DNA of 64,000 nucleotides from Carboxylicivirga sediminis (GTDB taxonomy: Bacteria; Bacteroidota; Bacteroidia; Bacteroidales; Marinilabiliaceae). The notes under the pieces are model-generated. The model did not search any database and was not told the origin of the DNA. It was given only the letters and a program-made list of their open reading frames with translations. The DNA lies in contig NZ_JAGTAR010000004.1 in assembly GCF_018156225.1 (NCBI RefSeq), forward strand, positions 62,001 to 126,000. Direction: 5' to 3'. Shown in pieces: positions 43,162-51,894 of this stretch. How positions within the stretch are numbered: the stretch's first letter is position 1; each line of letters starts with the position of its first letter. The translations under genes were made by a program, and so were the position numbers.

Positions 43162-43228
43162 TATGAGAGCTATCGGGATTATCTGATTGTAGCTGATCCC
43201 GAAGCTTAACTCTTTTGTGAGATATAAA

Positions 43229-43266
43229 GAGCTAGCAGTTAATAGCTATTGGCTGATAGCTTTTTT
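43229..43266 (+). terminator. Terminator-like hairpin between ilvC and leuA
   Basis: AGCTAGCAG (43230-43238) pairs with CTGATAGCT (43253-43261), 8 of 9 positions, with the palindrome AATAGCTATT in the loop, and is followed by six T residues. It lies 62 bases before leuA. Just upstream, a second hairpin forms around TCGGGAT / ATCCCGA (43173-43200). It may reduce read-through into the leu genes. Confidence 0.55.
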
Positions 43267-43327
43267 GTCGCAGACAAAACAAAATCCGAAGGGGATAGGA
43301 ATTCGGAAAACCCAAAAAACATTAATC

Positions 43328-44824
43328 ATGGATAATAAAGTTTATATATTCGATACCACTTTAAGAGACGGCGAGCAAGTGCCGGGATGCCAGTTAAACA
43401 CTATTGAAAAGATAGAAGTAGCCCGTCAGCTCGAGAAGCTCGGCGTGGATGTGATTGAAGCTGGATTCCCCATTTCGAGCCCTGGAGATTTTAATTCGGT
43501 GGTCGAGATTTCAAAGGCTGTTCAAAATCCAACTATTTGTGCTTTAACACGCGCTGTTAAAAAAGACATTGAAGTGGCGGCCGATGCTTTGAAGTTTGCC
43601 AAGCGTGGCCGCATACACACCGGTATTGGTACATCACCTTATCACATCAAATACAAATTAAATTCTAACGAAGACGAAATTGTAGAGCGTGCAGTGGAAG
43701 CTGTTAAATACGCCAAGCGATTTGTTGAAGATGTAGAATTCTATGCCGAAGATGCTGGTCGTTCAGACAATGAATACCTTGCCCGCGTGGTGGAAGCAGT
43801 GATAGCTGCCGGAGCTACTGTTATTAATATTCCGGATACAACAGGTTATTGCCTGCCATCCGAATATGGTGCAAAAATTGCCTATCTGGTTAATAATGTG
43901 CCTAATGTCGATAAGGCAATTCTTTCTACACACTGTCACAATGATCTGGGAATGGCGACTGCCAACACATTAGCAGGAGTTGTTAATGGGGCCCGCCAGG
44001 TGGAAGTCACCATTAACGGATTAGGTGAGCGAGCTGGTAATACATCTCTTGAAGAAGTGGTGATGGCCATGAAATCGCATCACGATCTGGACTATAGAAC
44101 AGGAATCGATACGAAGCAAATCATGAAAACCAGCCGATTGGTTTCTACCTTGATGCGTATGCCGGTTCAGGCCAACAAAGCCATTGTAGGGCGTAATGCA
44201 TTTGCTCACTCATCGGGTATCCATCAGGATGGTGTGTTGAAAAATCGTGAGAACTACGAGATCATCGATCCGGCTGAGGTAGGTGTAAAAGAGTCTAGTA
44301 TTGTATTGACTGCACGTAGTGGTCGTGCTGCATTGAAGCACCGTTTGCATGTGTTGGGTTACGAATTTGAAGGCCCGGAATTGGACGAAATCTATCAGCA
44401 GTTCCTTGATTTGGCCGATAAGAAAAAAGATGTGGCCGATGAAGATTTGGAAGCATTGGCTGGTTCTGAAAAAGAAAAACAAGATCGTTCTATTAAGTTA
44501 GAATCCTTGCAGGTGATTTCAGGTAGCTCAACCATACCAACTGCAACAGTGGCAGTGAGCTTCAATGGTGATGTATTTACCGAAACCGCTTCGGGCAATG
44601 GCCCAATTGATGCTTCTTTCACCGCGGTTAAAGCATTGGTAAAAAGGAAAGTGCACCTTGAGGAGTTCCTGATTCAGGCCATAACGCGTGGTAGTGATGA
44701 TTTGGGTAAAGTTCATGTCACAGTTGAACACAAAGGGCATACATATTACGGCTTCTCGGCTAATGTGGATATCATAACCGCATCGGTTGAAGCGTTTTTA
44801 GATGCCATTTCAAAAATCGGATAA
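43328..44824 (+). CDS. leuA: 2-isopropylmalate synthase
   Basis: First committed step of leucine synthesis: acetyl-CoA plus 2-oxoisovalerate. Catalytic start [16 protein letters not shown], metal His pair in [19 protein letters not shown], and [19 protein letters not shown] are diagnostic. The C-terminal 110 residues are the leucine-sensing regulatory domain ([17 protein letters not shown]). I chose ATG 43328 (498 residues); the frame extends upstream to 43217 across the hairpin, which is unlikely to be translated. leuC follows after 101 bases of spacer. Confidence 0.95.
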   Translation: MDNKVYIFDTTLRDGEQVPGCQLNTIEKIEVARQLEKLGVDVIEAGFPISSPGDFNSVVEISKAVQNPTICALTRAVKKDIEVAADALKFAKRGRIHTGIGTSPYHIKYKLNSNEDEIVERAVEAVKYAKRFVEDVEFYAEDAGRSDNEYLARVVEAVIAAGATVINIPDTTGYCLPSEYGAKIAYLVNNVPNVDKAILSTHCHNDLGMATANTLAGVVNGARQVEVTINGLGERAGNTSLEEVVMAMKSHHDLDYRTGIDTKQIMKTSRLVSTLMRMPVQANKAIVGRNAFAHSSGIHQDGVLKNRENYEIIDPAEVGVKESSIVLTARSGRAALKHRLHVLGYEFEGPELDEIYQQFLDLADKKKDVADEDLEALAGSEKEKQDRSIKLESLQVISGSSTIPTATVAVSFNGDVFTETASGNGPIDASFTAVKALVKRKVHLEEFLIQAITRGSDDLGKVHVTVEHKGHTYYGFSANVDIITASVEAFLDAISKIG

Positions 44825-44836
44825 TTAGTGATTAGT

Positions 44837-44863
44837 CAGTAGTTAATAGGCAGAAGGCGGAAG
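44837..44863. repeat. Copy of a dispersed 27-base intergenic repeat
   Basis: Matches 12538-12564 at 24 of 27 positions; the shared core is AATAGGCAGAAGGC. Here it lies in the leuA-leuC spacer, there in the left arm of the hairpin after serS. Confidence 0.5.
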
Positions 44864-44925
44864 ATGTTGCCAAGTGCCTAAAAAATAAGCTAACGGCTCA
44901 CAGCCAGCAGCTAATAGCTAAAAAT

Positions 44926-46329
44926 ATGGGAAAAACATTATTTGATAAAATATGGGACAGTCACGTTGTCAAAACGATTGACGACGGACCTAATGTCCTT
45001 TATATCGACCGTCACTTCATCCACGAAGTAACGAGTCCACAGGCTTTTGGTGGTATAAAAGCCAGAGGAGGAAAAGTAGCACGTCCATCGCAGGTGATTG
45101 CTACACCTGACCACAACATTCCTACAGTTAACCAGCATTTGACCATTCAGGATGAGCTATCGCGTCATCAGGTGGAAACGCTGAAGAAGAACTGTGAGGA
45201 GAATGGCATTACCATGTATGGTTTGAACCATCCTTATAATGGTATTGTGCATGTTGTGGGGCCTGAGTTGGGTATTACACAGCCGGGTATGACTATCGTT
45301 TGTGGTGATAGCCACACATCTACACACGGTGCATTTGGTAGCATTGCCTTTGGCATCGGTACCAGTGAGGTGGAGATGGCTTTGGCCACACAATGTATCA
45401 TGCAGCCTAAGCCAAAGAGCATGCGCATTAACATTGAAGGCGAGCTTGGTAAAGGAGTGACTTCAAAAGACATCATCCTTTACATTATCTCTAAGTTATC
45501 AACAGGTGGTGGAACCGGCTATTTTGTTGAGTTTGCAGGTTCTGCTATTCGCAGCCTATCGATGGAAGCCCGCATGACTGTTTGTAACATGAGTATTGAA
45601 ATGGGTGCCCGTGGTGGAATGATCGCACCTGATGAAACCACTTTTGAATACATCAAAGGACGCGAACAGGCTCCTAAAGGTGAAGCATGGGATAAGGCAG
45701 TGGCTTATTGGAAATCACTGGTGACTGATGCAGATGCTAAGTTCGATAAGGAACTGACTTTTGATGGCGCCGATATTGAGCCGATGATTACATACGGTAC
45801 CAACCCTGGCATGGGTGCTAAAGTGTGTGAGTACATTCCTACGCTTGATTCGATTGAAGATAGTTCTCAAGGTTCTTTCCAGAAGTCGATGGAGTACATG
45901 GGCTTTAAAGCCGGTGATAAGCTGGAAGGCAAGCAGGTTGATTACGTTTTTGTTGGTAGCTGTACTAACGGTCGTATAGAAGATTTACGTGCTTTTTGTG
46001 AGGCTGTAAAAGGCAAGCAAAAAGCTGAAAGTGTTACTGCCTGGATTGTACCTGGAAGTAAGCAGGTTGAGAAGCAAGCTATTGAAGAGGGTTTAAAGGA
46101 GCAGTTGGAAGCAGCCGGTTTTGAATTGCGTCAGCCTGGTTGTTCAGCTTGTCTGGCGATGAACGATGATAAGATTCCGGCAGGTAAGTATGCGGTGGCT
46201 ACATCTAACCGTAACTTCGAAGGTCGTCAGGGACCTGGTTCACGTACTATGCTGGCTAGCCCGTTAACAGCGGCTGCTGCTGCAGTAACGGGTGTTGTAA
46301 CTGATCCACGTACCATCTTTAACTTATAA
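44926..46329 (+). CDS. leuC: 3-isopropylmalate dehydratase large subunit
   Basis: Aconitase-family subunit holding the 4Fe-4S cluster; isomerises 2- to 3-isopropylmalate with LeuD. Cluster ligands are seen in [12 protein letters not shown] and [12 protein letters not shown]. The segments [24 protein letters not shown] and [16 protein letters not shown] are typical of the bacterial LeuC type. At 467 residues it has the full length. leuD follows after 15 bases with the A+G-rich stretch AGGAGGAAG between, a rare Shine-Dalgarno-like sequence for this phylum. Confidence 0.97.
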   Translation: MGKTLFDKIWDSHVVKTIDDGPNVLYIDRHFIHEVTSPQAFGGIKARGGKVARPSQVIATPDHNIPTVNQHLTIQDELSRHQVETLKKNCEENGITMYGLNHPYNGIVHVVGPELGITQPGMTIVCGDSHTSTHGAFGSIAFGIGTSEVEMALATQCIMQPKPKSMRINIEGELGKGVTSKDIILYIISKLSTGGGTGYFVEFAGSAIRSLSMEARMTVCNMSIEMGARGGMIAPDETTFEYIKGREQAPKGEAWDKAVAYWKSLVTDADAKFDKELTFDGADIEPMITYGTNPGMGAKVCEYIPTLDSIEDSSQGSFQKSMEYMGFKAGDKLEGKQVDYVFVGSCTNGRIEDLRAFCEAVKGKQKAESVTAWIVPGSKQVEKQAIEEGLKEQLEAAGFELRQPGCSACLAMNDDKIPAGKYAVATSNRNFEGRQGPGSRTMLASPLTAAAAAVTGVVTDPRTIFNL

Positions 46330-46344
46330 TCAGGAGGAAGAAAT

Positions 46345-46944
46345 ATGCCAATAGATAAATTTGTAACAGTGCAGACTTCGTTTGTTCCAATGCCAATCGA
46401 AAATGTGGATACAGACCAGATTATTCCGGCCCGATTCCTGAAGGCAACCACCAAAGATGGTTTTGGTGATAACCTGTTTTACGATTGGAGATACGAAAAA
46501 GATGGTTCACCCAAAGCCGGTTTTGTATTAAACAATCCAGCATACTCAGGTACTGTGTTGGTAGCTGGTAAAAACTTTGGAAGTGGCTCCAGTCGAGAGC
46601 ATGCGGCCTGGGCAATTGCCGGCTATGGATTCAAAGCGGTTGTTTCCAGCTTCTTCGCCGATATTTTTAGAGGTAACTCTTTAAATAATGGTGTGTTGCC
46701 GGTTCAAGTGTCTGAAACATTTTTAGCCGGATTATTCAAGGCGGTTGATGCGGATAATAAGGCAGAAGTGAAGATTGATTTGGAGAATCAGACCATCACT
46801 AATGTTTCAACAGGCGAGTCAGAAGGTTTCGAAATCAACTCCTACAAGAAAAATTGCTTAATGAATGGCTACGACGATATCGACTATTTATTAAGCCTGG
46901 GTGAGGAGATCGAAGCATACGAAGCACAGGCTGTTAAGTTCTAG
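46345..46944 (+). CDS. leuD: 3-isopropylmalate dehydratase small subunit
   Basis: Swivel-domain partner of Leu[15 protein letters not shown] and [23 protein letters not shown], the substrate-binding signature, are clear, and the end [18 protein letters not shown] is typical. At 199 residues it has the normal length. It starts 15 bases after leuC; AGGAGG just upstream of the ATG may act as a ribosome binding site. The spacer that follows (about 155 bases) carries a palindromic repeat. Confidence 0.97.
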   Translation: MPIDKFVTVQTSFVPMPIENVDTDQIIPARFLKATTKDGFGDNLFYDWRYEKDGSPKAGFVLNNPAYSGTVLVAGKNFGSGSSREHAAWAIAGYGFKAVVSSFFADIFRGNSLNNGVLPVQVSETFLAGLFKAVDADNKAEVKIDLENQTITNVSTGESEGFEINSYKKNCLMNGYDDIDYLLSLGEEIEAYEAQAVKF

Positions 46945-46993
46945 CAGAACAACAGCTGATTAATGTTTAGCAGAGTTTGATAATAGATAGAAA

Positions 46994-47044
46994 GTCATCT
47001 CGACTACCGTTCGGCGCGCCATCGCCGAACGGGGTCGGAATGAT
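46994..47044. repeat. Palindromic intergenic repeat (REP-like) between leuD and the leuA/cimA paralogue
   Basis: Perfect core CCGTTCGGCG (47007-47016) / CGCCGAACGG (47023-47032) with a 6-base loop. It is flanked by imperfect outer arms, GTCATCTCGAC on the left and GGTCGGAATGAT on the right. It is far more G+C-rich than the spacer around it. The GTCAT-x-CCGAC-type ends resemble palindromes scattered in many Bacteroidota genomes. No T run, so not a terminator. Confidence 0.6.
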
Positions 47045-47099
47045 GAAAAACTGGCTAAACAGATAGCAAAACCAATAACCACAAAAACCAAGAGATTAC

Positions 47100-48632
47100 A
47101 TGACTATAGAGCTAATGGATACCACTTTACGCGACGGCGAGCAAACTACCGGGGTGTCGTTTAACGAATCGGAGAAGCTGGCCATGGCGACCATGCTGCT
47201 CGAAGAGTTAAAGGTGGACAGGATAGAAGTAGCATCAGCGCGGGTCAGCGATGGCGAATATCGGGCGGTGCAGAAGATAACAGAGTGGGCCGCAAAAAAA
47301 GGTTTGCTAGATAAAGTTGAGGTACTGGGTTTTGTTGACGGAAGAACATCTCTGGAATGGATACAAAGTGCCGGAGGAAGAGTCATTAATCTGCTGACCA
47401 AGGGATCGTTGAAGCACGTTACCGGGCAGTTGGGCAAAACGCCCGAAGAGCATGTAGCTGATATTAGGAAGGTATTGCAGGCTGCTGAAGAAATGGATAT
47501 TGATGTAAATATCTACCTGGAAGACTGGTCGAATGGGATGATTGACTCACCCGACTATGTTTATTTCATGCTGGATCAACTGCAGGATTCAACCATTAAG
47601 CGTTTTATGCTGCCTGATACACTGGGTATTTTAAACCCGGATCAGGTAAAAGAGTTCTGCTCTTCTATCATCACGCGCTATCCAAACCTGCATCTTGATT
47701 TTCATGCCCACAACGATTACGATTTGGCTGTGGCTAATGTGTATGCCGCTATTAAAGCAGGTGTGCAAGGCATTCATACAACCATCAATGGTTTGGGCGA
47801 AAGAGCAGGAAACGCACCTTTGGCCAGTGTAGTAGGTTTAGTGAACGATCAATTGGGGGTTAAAACAAATATTGAGGAGGCTAAGATCACAAAGGTCAGT
47901 CAGTTGGTCGAAAGCTTTTCAGGCATTCGCATACCAACCAATAAACCGTTGACTGGCGAGTTTGTTTTTACGCAGTGTGCAGGTATTCATGCCGATGGCG
48001 ATAATAAGGATAACCTGTATTTCAACCGCCTGATGCCTGAGCGGTTTGGGCGAGTGCGCAAATATGCGTTGGGCAAAACATCGGGTAAGGCCAATATCCT
48101 TAAAAACCTCGAAGAACTGGGGATTGACCTTTCTTCTGAGGAAATGAAAAAGGTAACAGAGCGTGTTATTGAGCTGGGTGATAAAAAAGAAACGGTAACT
48201 ACCGAAGATTTGCCTTATATTATATCAGATGTGCTTAAGAGTTCATCTATCAAAGAGCACATTAAAGTAAAAAATTACAGCTTGCAATTGACCAAAGGAC
48301 TGATGCCTTTAGCCAATGTGAGTATTGAGATTGATGGTGAGCTACACCAGGAAACAGCCAATGGCGATGGGCAGTACGATGCTTTTATGCATGCCATCTG
48401 GAAGATTTATGAGAAACTGGGTAAAAATCATCCGGTACTGGAGGATTACATCGTAACTATCCCGCCAGGCGGAAAGACAGACGCGCTTGTAGAAACAGTT
48501 ATCTCATGGGAGTTTAAGGGCAAACTATTTAAAACACGTGGCCTGGATGCTGACCAGACTGAAGCAGCCATTAAGGCAACTGTTAAGATGCTTAACCTGA
48601 TTGAAAACGGAAATTTGAAAATTATAAACTAG
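47100..48632 (+). CDS. cimA: LeuA/citramalate synthase family protein (second copy)
   Basis: An acyl-CoA:2-oxoacid condensing enzyme, 510 residues. Active-site motif [16 protein letters not shown], His pair in DFHAHNDYDLAVANV, and [19 protein letters not shown] are present, and the C-terminus (about residues 385-505) is a regulatory domain like that of LeuA. Since leuA is already present, the likely role is (R)-citramalate synthase: acetyl-CoA plus pyruvate, leading to 2-oxobutyrate for isoleucine through LeuCD and LeuB, the genes flanking it. Homocitrate or a second isopropylmalate synthase role are alternatives. The family is certain, the substrate is inference. Confidence 0.7.
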   Translation: MTIELMDTTLRDGEQTTGVSFNESEKLAMATMLLEELKVDRIEVASARVSDGEYRAVQKITEWAAKKGLLDKVEVLGFVDGRTSLEWIQSAGGRVINLLTKGSLKHVTGQLGKTPEEHVADIRKVLQAAEEMDIDVNIYLEDWSNGMIDSPDYVYFMLDQLQDSTIKRFMLPDTLGILNPDQVKEFCSSIITRYPNLHLDFHAHNDYDLAVANVYAAIKAGVQGIHTTINGLGERAGNAPLASVVGLVNDQLGVKTNIEEAKITKVSQLVESFSGIRIPTNKPLTGEFVFTQCAGIHADGDNKDNLYFNRLMPERFGRVRKYALGKTSGKANILKNLEELGIDLSSEEMKKVTERVIELGDKKETVTTEDLPYIISDVLKSSSIKEHIKVKNYSLQLTKGLMPLANVSIEIDGELHQETANGDGQYDAFMHAIWKIYEKLGKNHPVLEDYIVTIPPGGKTDALVETVISWEFKGKLFKTRGLDADQTEAAIKATVKMLNLIENGNLKIIN

Positions 48633-48697
48633 ACTGTTAGATATTAGACCAATAGATGATAAGACAAATTCTTATCGGAAAAAGGTCTAACAGTCTA
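48630..48697. other. Inverted repeat in the spacer before leuB
   Basis: TAGACTGTTAGA (48630-48641, including the stop of the upstream gene) and TCTAACAGTCTA (48686-48697) are perfect 12-base inverted copies. The rest of the spacer repeats the word GTCTAAT/ATTAGAC several times, so competing hairpins are possible. No T run follows, so it is not a simple terminator. Confidence 0.6.
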
Positions 48698-48722
48698 ATG
48701 TCTAATAATCTATTATCTAACG

Positions 48723-49787
48723 ATGAAATTAAACATTGCAGTTTTGCCGGGTGACGGCATCGGACCAGAGATAGTGGCACAAGCACAGAAAGTAATTGAT
48801 GCGATTGCCGTTAAGTTTGACCACGAAGTAAACTACACAAATGCACTGGTTGGTGCTACGGCAATCGACAAGGTGGGAAATCCTTATCCGGATGAAACGC
48901 ACGAGATCTGTATGAATTCTGATGCTGTGCTTTTTGGGGCCATTGGTGACCCTAAATACGATAATGATCCTAAGGCTAAAGTGCGTCCTGAGCAAGGATT
49001 ACTGGCTATGCGCAAGAAATTGGGATTATATGCCAATATCCGTCCGGTAACAACATTCCCATCTCTTTTAGATAAGAGCCCATTGCGTCTGGATATCGTT
49101 GAAGGAGCTGATTTTGTAGTGGTACGTGAGTTAACTGGCGGTATCTATTTTGGTGAGAAAGGGCGCTCAGAGGATTTGAAAAAGGCCTTTGACACGTGTA
49201 CCTACACAACAGAAGAGATTGAGCGCATTCTGAAGCTGGCTTTCTCATATGCCGGTAAGCGCGATAAGCGTTTGACTGTGGTAGATAAGGCCAATGTACT
49301 GGCCACTTCTCGCTTGTGGCGCGAAACAGCTCAAGCTATGGAAGCTGATTATAAAGATATAGAGGTGGATTACATGTTTGTTGATAACGCTGCCATGCAA
49401 TTAATACAGTGGCCAAAGAAATTTGATGTAATGGTCACAGAGAATATGTTTGGCGATATTATCAGCGATGAAGCTTCGGTTATCACTGGTTCACTTGGCT
49501 TGTTGCCATCAGCATCAGTAGGTATTCATACTTCTGTGTTTGAGCCTATCCATGGTTCATACCCACAGGCGGCTGGTAAAGATATTGCCAACCCAATTGC
49601 AACGGTATTATCCGCTGCTATGCTTTTGGAATCACTTGACCTGCTGGACGAGGCCAAAGCAGTGCGCGATGCTGTTAATGAATCACTCGATGCAGGTGTG
49701 GTGACCGAAGATATAGCCCGAGATGGCAAAGCAAGTAAAACGTCGGAAGTAGGCGATTGGCTCACTAATTTCATCAAGAATAATTAA
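48723..49787 (+). CDS. leuB: 3-isopropylmalate dehydrogenase
   Basis: NAD-dependent oxidative decarboxylation in leucine synthesis, and equally of methylmalate in the citramalate route. ISPMDH family features: [18 protein letters not shown] at the start, the substrate loop with [35 protein letters not shown], and the metal-binding [19 protein letters not shown]. At 354 residues it is of normal length. A strong hairpin terminator begins 8 bases after its stop, before ilvA. Confidence 0.97.
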   Translation: MKLNIAVLPGDGIGPEIVAQAQKVIDAIAVKFDHEVNYTNALVGATAIDKVGNPYPDETHEICMNSDAVLFGAIGDPKYDNDPKAKVRPEQGLLAMRKKLGLYANIRPVTTFPSLLDKSPLRLDIVEGADFVVVRELTGGIYFGEKGRSEDLKKAFDTCTYTTEEIERILKLAFSYAGKRDKRLTVVDKANVLATSRLWRETAQAMEADYKDIEVDYMFVDNAAMQLIQWPKKFDVMVTENMFGDIISDEASVITGSLGLLPSASVGIHTSVFEPIHGSYPQAAGKDIANPIATVLSAAMLLESLDLLDEAKAVRDAVNESLDAGVVTEDIARDGKASKTSEVGDWLTNFIKNN

Positions 49788-49794
49788 TAGTACC

Positions 49795-49830
49795 AAACCT
49801 GTCAGTTTCATATGAACTGACAGGTTTTTT
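49795..49830 (+). terminator. Strong terminator between leuB and ilvA
   Basis: Perfect 13-bp stem AAACCTGTCAGTT (49795-49807) with 49815-49827 around a 7-base loop, followed by TTTTTT. It ends only 22 bases before the ilvA ATG, leaving no room for a downstream promoter and start site. Confidence 0.9.
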
Positions 49831-49851
49831 GTTACAAATCCCAACAACAAA

Positions 49852-51132
49852 ATGACAACAAAAAACGGAATAGCAGCTTTTAAGGATTATTACCCAACAC
49901 TGGAGGCTGTCCGACAAGCTAAAAAGACAATAAGTGAGGTGGTTGAAACAACGCCACTGATGCGCAACTTCAACCTCTCAGAACAGTATTGTTCCAATAT
50001 CTACCTCAAAAGAGAGGATTTACAGACAGTACGTTCATATAAAATTCGTGGTGCCTACAATAAGATTAAGAGTCTGACCAAGCAGCAGGTATCTTCAGGT
50101 ATTGTGTGTGCCAGTGCTGGCAACCATGCACAAGGTGTGGCCTATTCGTGCAAAAAACTAGGCATCAACGGCTTTATATATATGCCCACCACTACGCCTA
50201 AGCAAAAGGTGAATCAGGTCAAGATGTTTGGGAAAGGCTATGTTGAGGTGGTGTTAAAAGGTGACACTTATGATGATGCTTACAATGCAGCTATGGAAGA
50301 GTGTTCACGTACGGGTCGAACATTTATTCATCCCTTTGATGATCCCCAGATAATCGAAGGTCAGGCCACCGTTGGACTCGAAATATTAGAGCAGACCGAT
50401 AAGCCCATCGATTATATCTTTGTACCCATTGGCGGAGGTGGATTAATCTCTGGCTTAGGGGCGTATATCAAACAGATCACCCCGGATACAAAGATCATTG
50501 GTGTTGAGCCTGCAGGAGCACCGGCCATGCAGCAGTCTATGGAGAAAGGCGAGGTTGTTGAGCTGGAGGAGATAGATAAATTTGTGGATGGAGCGGCGGT
50601 TCAAAAGGTGGGAAACATAACACTGCCAATATGCCGACGCGTGATGGATGATCTCATACTGGTACCTGAAGGTAAAATCTGTACAAAGATATTAGAACTG
50701 TATAACTACGAGGCTATTGTGGTGGAACCGGCAGGCGCATTGAGTATTGCTGCACTGGATTTTTATGCTGAGCAGATTATTGGTAAAAATGTGGTTTGCA
50801 TACTTAGTGGCAGTAACAACGACATTACCCGTACAGAAGAGATTAGAGAACGCTCCCTCCTGTACGAAGGCTTGAAACACTATTTTATAGTACGTTTCCC
50901 GCAGCGTGCAGGGGCTCTGAAAACCTTTGTTGATAAAGTACTGGGACCTGGTGACGATATCACCCATTTCGAATACAAAAAGAAGACAGCCCGTGCCATG
51001 GGGCCTGTTGTGATTGGTGTTGAAGTGCAAAAGCCTGAAGACTTTGAAGGTTTGCAAAAGCGCATGGCGGAAAATGGATTTGTTGCTGAATATTTAAATG
51101 AGAAACCAGATCTGTTCCAGTATCTGATTTGA
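49852..51132 (+). CDS. ilvA: Threonine ammonia-lyase, biosynthetic
   Basis: PLP enzyme that makes 2-oxobutyrate from threonine for isoleucine. The PLP lysine lies in TVRSYKIRGAYNKI, the phosphate-binding glycines in IFVPIGGGGLISGLGAYI, and the C-terminal 90 residues are the single ACT-like regulatory domain (YFIVRFPQRAGALKTFV). At 426 residues it is the short type with one regulatory repeat. It lies right after a strong terminator, so its expression depends on read-through or on a promoter inside leuB. A terminator follows. Confidence 0.95.
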   Translation: MTTKNGIAAFKDYYPTLEAVRQAKKTISEVVETTPLMRNFNLSEQYCSNIYLKREDLQTVRSYKIRGAYNKIKSLTKQQVSSGIVCASAGNHAQGVAYSCKKLGINGFIYMPTTTPKQKVNQVKMFGKGYVEVVLKGDTYDDAYNAAMEECSRTGRTFIHPFDDPQIIEGQATVGLEILEQTDKPIDYIFVPIGGGGLISGLGAYIKQITPDTKIIGVEPAGAPAMQQSMEKGEVVELEEIDKFVDGAAVQKVGNITLPICRRVMDDLILVPEGKICTKILELYNYEAIVVEPAGALSIAALDFYAEQIIGKNVVCILSGSNNDITRTEEIRERSLLYEGLKHYFIVRFPQRAGALKTFVDKVLGPGDDITHFEYKKKTARAMGPVVIGVEVQKPEDFEGLQKRMAENGFVAEYLNEKPDLFQYLI

Positions 51133-51151
51133 TTTCAATAAGATAATAAGC

Positions 51152-51184
51152 AAAAAGCGTCTTGCAGTGCAGGGCGCTTTTTTG
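51152..51184 (+). terminator. Terminator of the ilv-leu cluster after ilvA
   Basis: AAAAAGCG (51152-51159) pairs with CGCTTTTT; the loop region contains the inner pair CTTGCA / TGCAGG. Six T residues and TTTGCGTTTT follow. Confidence 0.85.
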
Positions 51185-51200
51185 CGTTTTACAATCTGAG

Positions 51201-51233
51201 TTTGTTAATGACTAAGCAATTCCGTTATCTTTG
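51201..51233 (+). promoter_or_regulatory. Promoter of the ECF sigma gene
   Basis: TTTG (51201-51204), 21 bases, then TATCTTTG (51226-51233), a full match to the housekeeping consensus. Predicted start near 51240, about 21 bases before the TTG start codon. Confidence 0.65.
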
Positions 51234-51260
51234 AGGCATTAACCCATATAACCAGTTGGC

Positions 51261-51857
51261 TTGGACCAGTCCGGCGAAAATATTAACCTGTCACTCATCC
51301 AAAATGGCAATCACTTTGAGTTTGCGCGTTTAATGGATCGCTATTCTGATGCACTTTATCTATTTGCAAAAGGTATATTGGCCAGCTCTCCTTTGGCCGA
51401 GGAAGTGGTGAGTGATATCTTCGTTAAAGTGTGGCAGACACGTCATCAGCTCGATAAGGTAGCTAATATTAAAAGTTACTTGTTTAATGCTGTCAGGAAC
51501 CAGGCTATTACCTATCTGCGCAAACAACACCAGGAAGTGGTTTCCATAGAGGATATCAATCATTATTATTTCGAACCGATAGATACTCCTGATGAATCCG
51601 CACTTAAAGAAGAGCAGTTAAGGCGGATATACAAAGCTATTGATTACCTGGCTCCACAAACCAAAATGGTATTTTCTTTGGCCAAGATACAGGGACTTAA
51701 GTACAAGGAAATTGCGGAATTACTGAATATCTCAGTTAAAACGGTTGACTACCACGTGGCATCGGCCGTTAAGAAAATTTGCGAATCCATTGATAAGGAG
51801 GAAGGTGGAAATGGCTTAAACACCTTACGTATTTTTCTTGCTATATCTGGTTGTTAA
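51261..51857 (+). CDS. RNA polymerase ECF sigma factor (SusC/D-regulator, FecI-like)
   Basis: An extracytoplasmic-function sigma factor, 198 residues. Sigma-70 region 2 covers residues 20-90 (FARLMDRYSDALYLFA, then VVSDIFVKVWQTRHQL), region 4 residues 125-180 (LAPQTKMVFSLAKIQGLKYKEIAELLNISVKTVDYHV). The start codon is TTG at 51261; the next in-frame ATG is inside region 2, so TTG is right or very near. The partner FecR gene lies 1 kb downstream, separated by an opposite-strand hydrolase gene, followed by an STN-containing SusC. Inference: it drives the mannan locus when SusC signals substrate. Confidence 0.9.
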   Translation: MDQSGENINLSLIQNGNHFEFARLMDRYSDALYLFAKGILASSPLAEEVVSDIFVKVWQTRHQLDKVANIKSYLFNAVRNQAITYLRKQHQEVVSIEDINHYYFEPIDTPDESALKEEQLRRIYKAIDYLAPQTKMVFSLAKIQGLKYKEIAELLNISVKTVDYHVASAVKKICESIDKEEGGNGLNTLRIFLAISGC

Positions 51858-51894
51858 CGGTGATGGTATGACTTATAGATTGTGATATGCATCC

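Noticed and set aside
43163-43186. Seven-codon ORF with three Ile codons between ilvC and leuA, as a possible second leader peptide
   Set aside because: It lacks leucine codons, and is followed by a hairpin only after about 45 bases; too short to call a leader.
43217-43327. Upstream in-frame extension of leuA
   Set aside because: It would translate through the hairpin and T run and has no match to the LeuA start; the ATG at 43328 gives the normal N-terminus.
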